Source: an uncultured Pseudomonadota bacterium
GTDB taxonomy: Bacteria; Pseudomonadota; Alphaproteobacteria; RF32; CAG-239
Direction: 5' to 3'
DNA: 50,149 bases
Assembly (NCBI GenBank): GCA_949295005.1
Contig: CASFJL010000008.1
Span: 1-50,149 of the forward strand
The notes beneath the pieces are model-generated. The model had not been told where the DNA came from. It saw only the letters and a list, made by a program, of their open reading frames with translations, and searched no databases. The number at the start of each line of letters is the position of its first letter. Position 1 is the stretch's first letter. The position numbers and the translations under genes were made by a program. Positions 8,790 to 16,539 of the stretch are shown one piece after another.

Positions 8790-9959
8790 ATGAGTTTTGA
8801 ATTTTATTTGCCCACACGCATTCTGTTTGGCGCCGGAGAATTAAACAATCTGCATAAACAAAACTTGGGCGGCAAAAAGGCTTTGTTGGTTATTTCCAAT
8901 GGTAAATCAGCCAAAGCTAACGGCTATTTGGATAGAGTTGAAGAACAGTTGAAAAAAGCCGGTTTGGAATTTGTTTTGTTTAATGAGGTTGAGCCTAATC
9001 CGTTGAAGTCAACCGTAATGAGAGGTGCAGAAGCCGCCAGAAAGAACAATTGTGATGTGGTTGTTGCTTTAGGCGGCGGAAGTGTGATGGATGCTTCCAA
9101 AGCCATTGCCGCTATGGCCACCAATGATGGCGACTTGTGGGATTATATCCAATTTGGTAAAGGTAAGAAAAAAGCTTTGCAACACAAACCTTTACCTTTG
9201 GTAACCATTACCACCACCGCCGGCACGGGTTCGGAAGCAGATGCCGGTGCCGTTATCACCAATCCTGAGACCAACGAAAAAACAGCTTTCTTTTCTGAAT
9301 ATTCATTCCCGATTGTTTCTATTGTCGATCCTGAGTTGATGACCACAGTTCCGCCACGCATGACCGCTTATCAAGGTTTTGATGCTTTGTTCCATAGTGT
9401 TGAGTGCTACATCTCCAATAAAGCCAGCCTGATGACAGATATGTTGGCTTTGAGCGTGATTGAAAATGTTGGTCGCAATTTAGCAGAAACAGTTAGAAAC
9501 GGTAAGAATGTTGAAGCCAGAGAAAAAGTTGCTTACGGCAACACCATGTCAGGTTTTGTTATGACCGTTGGTTCTTGCACCAGTGAACACTCTTTGGAAC
9601 ATGCTTTGTCGGCATATCATCAAGAACTTCCGCACGGTGCCGGTTTGATTATGATTAGTAAGGCTTATTACACCCACTTCATCAATCAACATGTTTGCGA
9701 TGACAGATTTGTAAAAATGGCTAAAGCGCTTGGTATGGAAAATGCCAAAGAGCCGATGGACTTCATCAAAGCTCTTGTAAAATTGCAAGAAGATTGCGGT
9801 GTGGCCGATTTAAAAATGTCTGAATATGGCATTAAGCCCGAAGAATTTTCAGGTATGGCAGAAAATGCTTTAGATTGCATGGGCTTCTTGTTTGCTTGCG
9901 ACCGTATAAAATTGAGCAAAGAAGATTGCGTCGCCATTTATCAGGCTTCTTACAAATAA
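8790..9959 (+). CDS. Iron-containing alcohol dehydrogenase
   Basis: This 389-residue group III alcohol dehydrogenase has the NAD(P) motif GGGSVMDASK at about residues 95-104 and the metal-site segments HSVECYIS and SLEHALSAYHQELPHGAGL, which supply the conserved histidines. It is closest in look to butanol dehydrogenase/lactaldehyde reductase-type enzymes that reduce aldehydes to alcohols with NAD(P)H. It is the first gene of a six-gene operon under the MerR-type promoter, with an AAGGAG site 7 bases before the ATG. In this context the role is most likely detoxification of reactive aldehydes rather than fermentation, but both are possible. Confidence 0.93.
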   Translation: MSFEFYLPTRILFGAGELNNLHKQNLGGKKALLVISNGKSAKANGYLDRVEEQLKKAGLEFVLFNEVEPNPLKSTVMRGAEAARKNNCDVVVALGGGSVMDASKAIAAMATNDGDLWDYIQFGKGKKKALQHKPLPLVTITTTAGTGSEADAGAVITNPETNEKTAFFSEYSFPIVSIVDPELMTTVPPRMTAYQGFDALFHSVECYISNKASLMTDMLALSVIENVGRNLAETVRNGKNVEAREKVAYGNTMSGFVMTVGSCTSEHSLEHALSAYHQELPHGAGLIMISKAYYTHFINQHVCDDRFVKMAKALGMENAKEPMDFIKALVKLQEDCGVADLKMSEYGIKPEEFSGMAENALDCMGFLFACDRIKLSKEDCVAIYQASYK

Positions 9960-9969
9960 GGAAAAGACA

Positions 9970-10440
9970 ATGAAAAAACTTTTGATGTTGGCAAGCATAA
10001 GTCTGCTGATAGGGACGACTATATCTAAGGCACAAGAAATGAAAAAAAGTGAAGTTGATACAATTTTCAAACAAGGAGAAATCAATCCTTATTCTGAATT
10101 TTTCACCGGACAAACCTATTTGAATATGTTGAGCGTGAAAGATGATATTTGGAACGCACCGGTTGGAAACGTGACTTTTGAACCGGGCGCCAGAACCAAC
10201 TGGCACAAACACAGCGGCGGACAAATTCTGCTTGTAACCGGAGGTGAGGGTAGATATCAGGAACGCGGCAAAGAAATTCAAATTTTGCATAAAGGCGATG
10301 TTGTTCGCATTCCGCCGGAAGTCGAGCATTGGCACGGCGCTGCTCCAGATAGTTGGTTTGTTCACATTTCTATAGAAAGTAACGGGGCAAATAACAAGTC
10401 CACTTGGTTGGAGCCTGTAAGCGATGCCGAGTATAAATAA
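9970..10440 (+). CDS. Exported cupin-domain protein
   Basis: The 156-residue protein has a signal peptide (MKKLLMLASISLLIGTTISKA, cleavage likely after SKA) and a cupin barrel: GARTNWHKHSGGQILLV at about 72-88 and GDVVRIPPEVEHWHGA at about 110-125, supplying three or four histidine metal ligands. Such small cupins occur next to carboxymuconolactone-decarboxylase-like and flavodoxin genes in many gut bacteria. The substrate is unknown. It begins 10 bases after the dehydrogenase gene and overlaps the next gene by 17 bases. Confidence 0.88.
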   Translation: MKKLLMLASISLLIGTTISKAQEMKKSEVDTIFKQGEINPYSEFFTGQTYLNMLSVKDDIWNAPVGNVTFEPGARTNWHKHSGGQILLVTGGEGRYQERGKEIQILHKGDVVRIPPEVEHWHGAAPDSWFVHISIESNGANNKSTWLEPVSDAEYK

Positions 10441-11218
10441 AAAAATTTGTTTGACGGCGGCAGTGGTTATCATTGCCGCTGCCTCAACAGCCTATTGGAT
10501 GAGAGGAAACCAAATGACGGATATTAATAAAACAGACCCAGAGTTTGCGGCACTGTGGCAAAACTTTGTTAAAAATGATGTCGAACCGCATGGCAAGTTA
10601 GATAAAAATATGCGTACGGCAGTTAAAATGGCTGCTCACATCGGCGCCGGTGGTAAAGAAAATTATCGCAACGTGATAAGAGAGGCGTTAGCACAAGGTG
10701 TTGACCCGATTGTGATAAAAGAAACTTTATACCAAACAGTGCCTTATGCCGGCTTTGCCAAAGTATATGACTTTGTGCTTGTAACTAATGAAGAACTGCA
10801 AAAGGCTGGTGTAAAGTTGCCGTTAGAAGGACAATCAAACACCACGGTAGAGAACAGATTACAAAAAGGCTTGGATACGCAAAGAGAAATTTTTGGCAAA
10901 GAGAATATTGATTCTATGCGTGCCAATGCGCCGGAAGAGTTGAAGCATATTCAAGATTATCTTTCCGCTAACTGCTTTGGCGATTATTATACCAGAAGCG
11001 GTTTAGATATTAAACAACGTGAATTGATTACCTTTAGTGTTTTGGTGGCTATGGGTGGCGTGGAACCGCAAGCCAAGGCGCATGCCGGCGCCAATAAGAA
11101 TGTCGGTAACGATAAGCAAACGTTGCTTGATGCCGTAACCGAGATGTTGCCATATATCGGTTATCCGCGAAGCTTGAATGCTATTACAATAATCAATGAA
11201 ATATATAAGGGAGAATAA
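10424..11218 (+). CDS. Exported carboxymuconolactone-decarboxylase-family protein, two domains
   Basis: A short N-terminal membrane or signal segment (KKICLTAAVVIIAAASTAYWM) is followed by two AhpD/CMD-type helical domains, at about residues 35-120 and 155-255, giving 264 residues. The second has the family segment RELITFSVLVAMGG followed by the EPQAKAH element. The position before EPQ, often Cys in gamma-CMD proteins, is Val here, and no CxxC is present, so a thiol-peroxidase role is unlikely. It overlaps the cupin gene by 17 bases. An upstream-coupled start at 10424 or an internal start at 10514 (MTDINKTD) are both possible; the former gives the export signal. Confidence 0.8.
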   Translation: MPSINKKICLTAAVVIIAAASTAYWMRGNQMTDINKTDPEFAALWQNFVKNDVEPHGKLDKNMRTAVKMAAHIGAGGKENYRNVIREALAQGVDPIVIKETLYQTVPYAGFAKVYDFVLVTNEELQKAGVKLPLEGQSNTTVENRLQKGLDTQREIFGKENIDSMRANAPEELKHIQDYLSANCFGDYYTRSGLDIKQRELITFSVLVAMGGVEPQAKAHAGANKNVGNDKQTLLDAVTEMLPYIGYPRSLNAITIINEIYKGE

Positions 11219-11219
11219 G

Positions 11220-11777
11220 ATGAAACTGATGGGACTATTAGCCATGATTGGGAGTATATTTGTTGCCGGTAATGTTTCGGCGCAAGTCATTAAACCGCAA
11301 GATAAGGTCTTGGTGGCATATTATTCCAAAACCGGAAACACACAAGCGATTGCTGAAAAGATTAAGGAGAATTTGTCTGCAGATATTTTGGTGATAGAGC
11401 CTGTTAATGCCTATCCTGAGGATTATCGTCAAACCACCGAACAAGCAAAAAAAGAAGTGCAAGAGAAAATGACACCTGCCATTAAAAATGCCAAGGTAGA
11501 TTTAAGTAAATATGACGTTGTGTTTGTCGGCTCTCCTTGCTGGTGGGGAACAATTGCTTCTCCGGTGCGCACTTTTTTAACCGAGAATGACTTTAAGGGA
11601 AAGACCGTTGTGCCGTTTATGACCCATGGCGGTAGTGGATTAGGGCATAGTGTTTCAGATATTAAGAACATTATTCCCGAAGCCAATGTAACCGGTGCAG
11701 AGGCATTCCGCGGTAGTTTTGCTTCAATGGCAGGAAGTAGTGTTAAAGAATGGTTGGAAGGATTAAAAAATGAGTAA
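11220..11777 (+). CDS. Exported flavodoxin-like protein
   Basis: The 185-residue protein has an N-terminal signal peptide (MKLMGLLAMIGSIFVAGNVSA) and then a flavodoxin fold: the FMN phosphate loop YYSKTGNTQAIAE, and the later SPCWWGTIASPVRTFL and HGGSGLGHS flavin-contact loops. The frame continues upstream to 11196, but the ATG at 11220 follows GGGAG and starts a proper signal peptide. It binds FMN by family knowledge and is placed in the periplasm by inference. It follows the CMD gene after one base and overlaps the next gene by 8 bases. Confidence 0.87.
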   Translation: MKLMGLLAMIGSIFVAGNVSAQVIKPQDKVLVAYYSKTGNTQAIAEKIKENLSADILVIEPVNAYPEDYRQTTEQAKKEVQEKMTPAIKNAKVDLSKYDVVFVGSPCWWGTIASPVRTFLTENDFKGKTVVPFMTHGGSGLGHSVSDIKNIIPEANVTGAEAFRGSFASMAGSSVKEWLEGLKNE

Positions 11778-12309
11778 AAAAATATTAGTGATTTCATCAA
11801 GCTATCGCAAAGGCGGTAATTCTGATACTTTAGCTGACGAATTTATCAAAGGCGCAACAGAAGCCGGAAATAAGGTCGAAAAAATCTTTTTAAGAGATAA
11901 GAAGATTAATTTTTGCTTAGGTTGCGGCGTTTGTAATGATACACACAAATGCGTGCAAAAAGATGATATGGCAGAGTTGGTTGATAAAATGGTTGAAGCC
12001 GATGTGATTGTTTTGGCAACACCGGTTTATTTCTATGCCATGAACGGTCAAATGAAAACCTTTATTGATAGATGTGTTCCAAGATATACCGAAATCAGCA
12101 ATAAAGATTTTTATTATATCATCACGGCGGCAGATGGTAGAAAAGCTGCGGTTGAAAAAGTGATTGAAGGTCTGCGCGGTTTCACGCTCGATTGCTTGGA
12201 TAATGCCAAAGAAAAAGGCATTGTTTATGGTTTGGGCGCATGGCAAAAAGGCGAGATTTTAAGCAAACCTGCCATGAAAGAAGCCTATGAAATGGGCAAA
12301 AACGCATAA
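11770..12309 (+). CDS. NADPH-dependent FMN reductase/iron-sulfur flavoprotein-like oxidoreductase
   Basis: This 179-residue cytoplasmic flavodoxin-fold protein has the loop SSSYRKGGNSDTLA, a Cys cluster CLGCGVC...C at about residues 49-64 resembling the compact cluster of iron-sulfur flavoproteins, and the flavin-contact motif TPVYFYAMNGQMKTFIDR. Relatives reduce quinones, nitro or azo compounds, or chromate. Whether the Cys cluster holds a 4Fe-4S centre is uncertain. It is the fifth gene of the operon, overlapping the exported flavodoxin gene by 8 bases and lying 15 bases before the hydrolase. Confidence 0.87.
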   Translation: MSKKILVISSSYRKGGNSDTLADEFIKGATEAGNKVEKIFLRDKKINFCLGCGVCNDTHKCVQKDDMAELVDKMVEADVIVLATPVYFYAMNGQMKTFIDRCVPRYTEISNKDFYYIITAADGRKAAVEKVIEGLRGFTLDCLDNAKEKGIVYGLGAWQKGEILSKPAMKEAYEMGKNA

Positions 12310-12324
12310 AACAAAGGAGATAAG

Positions 12325-13347
12325 ATGAAAATGATTTTGAGTGTTATCATTGGCTTGGTTGTTGTGGCAGCCTTGTCTTGGAAAATATATTCTTGTTGCG
12401 TTTGGGATAAAACCTTTGCCAAAAGCGATAAGGTAGATGTTAAAAAAGTCAGCTTTCACAACCGCTATGGAATTAAGTTGGTCGGTGATTTATATTTGCC
12501 GAAAAATTTAGGCAAAGAGAAAGTTCCGGCAATTGCCGTGTCCGGTCCGTTTGGTGCAGTTAAAGAACAGGCTTCGGGCTTGTATGCCATGAATATGGCA
12601 GAAAAAGGCTTTATTGCGCTGGCATTTGACCCGTCATACACCGGCGAAAGCTGCGGCAAACCCAGAAATGTGGCTTCTCCGGACATTAATACCGAAGATT
12701 TCAGCGCCGCAGTTGATTATCTGAGCACCTTGCCGGAAGTCAATGCGAACAAAATCGGTATTATCGGCATTTGCGGTTTTGGTGGTTTTGCTTTGAATGC
12801 CGCCGCTATGGATACGAGAATTAAAGCAACCGTAACTTCCACCATGTATGACATGAGTAGGGTAAACGCCAATGGTTATTTTGATGCCATGGATGCCAAA
12901 GCACGTTACGAGCTAAGAGAACAGCTGAACGCTCAACGCACGCAAGATTATAAAGACGGTACTTATGCCAAAGCTCCCGGCTTGCCGGAAAAATTGAGCG
13001 GAAACGAGCCACAATTTGTGCAAGACTATTATGGTTATTATAAGACCAAACGCGGGTTCCACAAACGCTCCATCAACTCAAACGGCAATTGGAATATGAC
13101 ATCTTCTTTGTCCTTTATCAATATGCCGATTTTAAGCTATGCCGGCGAAATTAAAACGCCGGTGCTGATGCTTCATGGCGAAAAAGCACATAGCCGCTAT
13201 TTTAGTGAAGATGCGTTCAAAAAACTGCAGGGCAAAAATAAAGAGCTGATGATTATCAAAGGAGCAAATCATGTTGATTTGTATGACAATATGGAAAAAA
13301 TCCCCTTTGATAAGATTGAAAGCTTTTTCAAGCAAAATCTGCAATAA
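12325..13347 (+). CDS. Membrane-anchored alpha/beta hydrolase with Cys nucleophile
   Basis: The 340-residue protein has an N-terminal membrane segment (MILSVIIGLVVVAALSW) and an alpha/beta-hydrolase core. The nucleophile elbow reads GICGFGG, so Cys150 stands where Ser is usual, as in dienelactone hydrolases. The catalytic His is probably His316 in GANHVDLYDN and the acid lies near HGEKAHSRYFSED. It closes the redox operon and is followed by a terminator. The substrate is unknown; a lactone, thioester or quinone-derived ester would fit the neighbours. Confidence 0.87.
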   Translation: MKMILSVIIGLVVVAALSWKIYSCCVWDKTFAKSDKVDVKKVSFHNRYGIKLVGDLYLPKNLGKEKVPAIAVSGPFGAVKEQASGLYAMNMAEKGFIALAFDPSYTGESCGKPRNVASPDINTEDFSAAVDYLSTLPEVNANKIGIIGICGFGGFALNAAAMDTRIKATVTSTMYDMSRVNANGYFDAMDAKARYELREQLNAQRTQDYKDGTYAKAPGLPEKLSGNEPQFVQDYYGYYKTKRGFHKRSINSNGNWNMTSSLSFINMPILSYAGEIKTPVLMLHGEKAHSRYFSEDAFKKLQGKNKELMIIKGANHVDLYDNMEKIPFDKIESFFKQNLQ

Positions 13348-13352
13348 GAAAG

Positions 13353-13383
13353 AAAAGAGCCTCTCGTTTGAGAGGCTTTTCTT
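13353..13383 (+). terminator. Terminator of the redox operon
   Basis: GCCTCTC (13359-13365) pairs with GAGAGGC (13370-13376) around GTTT, flanked by A and T runs. Confidence 0.9.
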
Positions 13384-13419
13384 GTTACAATGATACCACC
13401 GGCATTAGCCGGTGGAGTT

Positions 13420-14595
13420 TCATGCTTGATATTTTTTGATGAGCTCAAAAGCGGTGTTCTTGGCATCGGCCATGGCTTCTACCAAAGTTGAACCGCCGGT
13501 TTTGCAATCGCCGATATAAATGAGGCGAGGGTCAACTTGCTTTTCATCAGCTTTGGCACCAATAGCGCGGATAATCAAATCAAAATCAGGCAGTTCAACA
13601 GAAGTATCTGAAATTGGTTCCCATTTTTCGCCGTTGAAACGATTTTTGTGAACAAACAAAGAATATTTATCGCCGGTTTTGATGATTTTATCAGGACTTG
13701 TGCCGGCAGAAACATTAATTTTGCGTTCCAAAATCTCGTGTCTTTCGGCAGGAGTGATTTTCATGTCAGATAAACCGCGACGCACAAACATCTCCACATA
13801 TACGGCACCTTGTGCTTGCGCCACAATCGCACAATCAGCCGCCACGTTTCCGCCACCGATAACGGCAACATTGCCTGTAGTAACATATTTTTCAGGTTTG
13901 GCGAGATATTCAAGATAAGAAACCGCCAGTTCTTCACCTTCAATATTGAGTTTAGCGCAGTTGGGTTCGCCGCCGGCAATCAACACCTCATCAAAACCTT
14001 GGTTAAAAAGCTCAGTAGGGTTAGAAACATCTGCTTCAAAAACAACGGAGATAAGCTCGGAATTATTGACAAATTCCCAATCTTTCATAATGGCATCTTG
14101 CGGCAAGCGCTCATGTGGAATGAGGTTAAGCGCACCGCCGATTTGAGTGCTACGTTCAAAAATCACGCATTTAAAGCCGTTGCGGGCTAAAAAATAAGCG
14201 GCGGCAATGCCTGATGGACCGGCGCCGATGATAGCAATTTTTTTGCCATTGGGAACAACATTTGAATAATCATATTTGAAATTGCGAAATTTTTCCATGA
14301 GAGTGGCTTGCACTTTGGTAATGTTGATAGGAAAATCAATCAGACGACGTGTGCAAGCTTTCATACAAAACTTATCGGGGCAAATAAGACCGCAAGTTTG
14401 CCCGAACGGATTTTCATCAGAAATCAATTTAGCAGAGAGCTCACCGTTTCCGGCTTTAGCTGCGGCAATAAAAGCCTGTGGGTTACAGTGCACGGGGCAA
14501 GCCTTCATGCAGGGCATATTTTTGCAGTTAAGACAACGGTTAAGTTCAGCTTCCAATTGAGGTTTGGAAAGGTAAATTGATTTTTTTTCAGCCAT
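13420..14595 (-). CDS. NAD(P)-dependent iron-sulfur flavoprotein, GltD/PreT family
   Basis: The 391-residue protein has an N-terminal cysteine-rich iron-sulfur domain (CLNCKNMPCMKACPVHC and CGLICPDKFCMKAC), an FAD site (IIGAGPSGIAAAYFLARNG), an NAD(P) site (VIGGGNVAADCA) and a final FAD element near YIGDCKTGG. It most resembles the small subunit of glutamate synthase and the PreT half of bacterial dihydropyrimidine dehydrogenase. No gltB or preA is adjacent, so the partner is unknown. The frame extends to 14703 but the family N-terminus starts at 14595; the ribosome binding site there is weak. Confidence 0.85.
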   Translation of the reverse strand: MAEKKSIYLSKPQLEAELNRCLNCKNMPCMKACPVHCNPQAFIAAAKAGNGELSAKLISDENPFGQTCGLICPDKFCMKACTRRLIDFPINITKVQATLMEKFRNFKYDYSNVVPNGKKIAIIGAGPSGIAAAYFLARNGFKCVIFERSTQIGGALNLIPHERLPQDAIMKDWEFVNNSELISVVFEADVSNPTELFNQGFDEVLIAGGEPNCAKLNIEGEELAVSYLEYLAKPEKYVTTGNVAVIGGGNVAADCAIVAQAQGAVYVEMFVRRGLSDMKITPAERHEILERKINVSAGTSPDKIIKTGDKYSLFVHKNRFNGEKWEPISDTSVELPDFDLIIRAIGAKADEKQVDPRLIYIGDCKTGGSTLVEAMADAKNTAFELIKKYQA

Positions 14596-14735
14596 TTTAT
14601 TATCAAAATTAAAGTTAAATCTGAAAAGAAAAATAACATCAAAAAAAACAGACTTCAACGATAATAAATTTTTATCAGCAAAATAAAGGTTGCTTATAGG
14701 CAAAAAAAGTGGTATATTGCAACCATTAATTTGTC

Positions 14736-14756
14736 ATTCTGAACTTGTTTCAGAAT
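14736..14756. repeat. Partial dispersed palindromic repeat
   Basis: ATTCTGAA (14736-14743) and TTCAGAAT (14749-14756) form a hairpin around CTTGT. The sequence matches the widespread intergenic repeat that translates as HSELVSES, known from many AT-rich proteobacterial genomes. Only one arm of the usual longer palindrome is present here. Confidence 0.6.
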
Positions 14757-14778
14757 CTCTTATTTTAAGGAATATTAG

Positions 14779-16539
14779 ATGCAGCCTTTTCCGAGTAATC
14801 CGTTTGTTTTTTTATGGCGCTATGCTATGCGCAATAAAGTATTGTTTTTTTCAATTTGCGCAAGTTGTATTGTTATGGTCGTTTCCGGCAAACTTGCACC
14901 TTGGTTCTTTTCCAAAATGGTCGGTTTGTTTGGAGAAAATGTCAAATTTGCCGATATTGCCGATTCGGTATGGTGGCTATTAGCGGCAGTTGTTGGCTCA
15001 ACTTTGCTTGCCAGATTTATGGCAACATCTCTTAATCTACTCACCGAATTAGTCTTTCGTCCCCGCGTTTTTGAGCAAATGAGTGCCGATTGCTTTCAAT
15101 ATATTAACGGACATTCTTTGAACTATTTTGCAGATAATATGGCAGGAGCTTTAGCCCAAAAAAGCAATGCCTTATCAGATGCTGCCAGTTATTATCAATC
15201 TTATTTCTATTATGCATCAGATGTTTTTCGTCTGATTGTGGTTTTTGCAATGCTTGCTCTTGTAAATGTAGCGTTTTCATTTTGTTTTATGGCATTTGTT
15301 TTGCTTTCTGTTGCGGTTTTGCTCAAAGTCGGAAAATTATCTATGCAGAGGCGTTCTGAGATGATTGAAGCCAAAAGCAAAGTCTCGGGAGAGATGATAG
15401 ATGCCCTGCAAAACCACTTTTTTGTCCGTCTTTTTAATGGTTATAAATATGAAGAGAAGCGTTTAAATAATGTTTTAGAGGATGAAACGGATAAGACCAA
15501 TAAATCGGTTAATTTTGAATTATTTCAGTCAGAAGGAGAAAAACTTTATTTTCACCTTGTTTATCTTTCGTTTGTTCTTTATGCCCTTGTTTTATGGAAA
15601 GATAAAAGTATCACTACAGCTGATGTGGTTTTGATTTTCTTTCTGTTGCAAGATGTTTCTTCTGTTATTTCATGGCTCATTCACCGTACGATTATATATA
15701 GTTCTTCTTTTGCTGAAATGAAGACTAATTTGATTCCTTTTAGCACCCCGCATGAAATTGAAGATGATAAAAATGCTTTCTCGTTAAAAGTCAAAGATGG
15801 AACAATCGAGCTAAAAGATGTGTGTTTTGCCTATAAAGGAAATAAGCCTTTGTTCAATCATTTCAACTTGCAAATTCCGGCCGGACAAAAGATTGGTGTG
15901 GTTGGCATGTCAGGCGGCGGAAAATCAACCTTAATCAATTTGTTACAGCGTTTTTATGATGTACAAGGTGGAGAAATTTTAATTGATGGGCAAAATATTA
16001 AAGCCGTAACGCAAGAAAGTTTGCACAAACAAATCGGTTATGTTCCGCAAACATCTGCTTTGCTGGAGCGCTCCATTGCCGAAAATATTGCTTACGGTAA
16101 GCCAAATGCAAAACAAGAAGAAATTAAACAAGCAGCTAAAGAAGCTTTTGCTGATAAGTTTATTGAAGAACTTCCTAACGGCTATCAAACCATTTTGAAT
16201 GCGCAAAATCAACTTTCGGGTGGACAAATGCAGCGTTTATCCATTGCAAGGGCTTTGTTGAAAGATGCCCCGATTTTGATTTTAGATGAAGCCACTTCGG
16301 CATTGGATAGTGAGTCGGAATTTTACATTCAAAAAGCCATTGAAAATATGCTTAAAGATAAGACTGTGATTGCCGTGGCGCACCGTCTGTCCACTTTAAA
16401 AAATATGGATAGAATAATTGTGCTCGAAAAAGGCAAAATTGTGGAAGACGGTAATTTAGATGAGCTATTAAAAAAGAAAGGCAAATTTTGGCAATATTGG
16501 AACTTACAAAAACTCAAAGGAGAAAAAAATGAACAATAA
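14779..16539 (+). CDS. ABC exporter, fused membrane and ATPase domains (first of tandem pair)
   Basis: The 586-residue half-transporter has about six membrane helices in residues 1-320 and an ATPase domain from about 340: Walker A GMSGGGKST, Q-loop VPQ, signature LSGGQ, Walker B LILDEATSALD with the catalytic Glu, and the switch His in VAHRLS. Its 3' end overlaps the next exporter gene by 11 bases, so the two probably form a heterodimer. The substrate cannot be deduced; lipid, peptide or drug export are all possible. The start at 14779 has AAGG upstream. Confidence 0.9.
   Translation: MQPFPSNPFVFLWRYAMRNKVLFFSICASCIVMVVSGKLAPWFFSKMVGLFGENVKFADIADSVWWLLAAVVGSTLLARFMATSLNLLTELVFRPRVFEQMSADCFQYINGHSLNYFADNMAGALAQKSNALSDAASYYQSYFYYASDVFRLIVVFAMLALVNVAFSFCFMAFVLLSVAVLLKVGKLSMQRRSEMIEAKSKVSGEMIDALQNHFFVRLFNGYKYEEKRLNNVLEDETDKTNKSVNFELFQSEGEKLYFHLVYLSFVLYALVLWKDKSITTADVVLIFFLLQDVSSVISWLIHRTIIYSSSFAEMKTNLIPFSTPHEIEDDKNAFSLKVKDGTIELKDVCFAYKGNKPLFNHFNLQIPAGQKIGVVGMSGGGKSTLINLLQRFYDVQGGEILIDGQNIKAVTQESLHKQIGYVPQTSALLERSIAENIAYGKPNAKQEEIKQAAKEAFADKFIEELPNGYQTILNAQNQLSGGQMQRLSIARALLKDAPILILDEATSALDSESEFYIQKAIENMLKDKTVIAVAHRLSTLKNMDRIIVLEKGKIVEDGNLDELLKKKGKFWQYWNLQKLKGEKNEQ

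Noticed and set aside
9832..10473. Minus-strand frame of 213 codons across the dehydrogenase/cupin junction
   Set aside because: Antisense to two genes with clear motifs and no own start signals.
14690..14983. Small plus-strand frame covering the HSELVSES repeat
   Set aside because: It is the translated dispersed repeat plus the start of the ABC gene in another frame.
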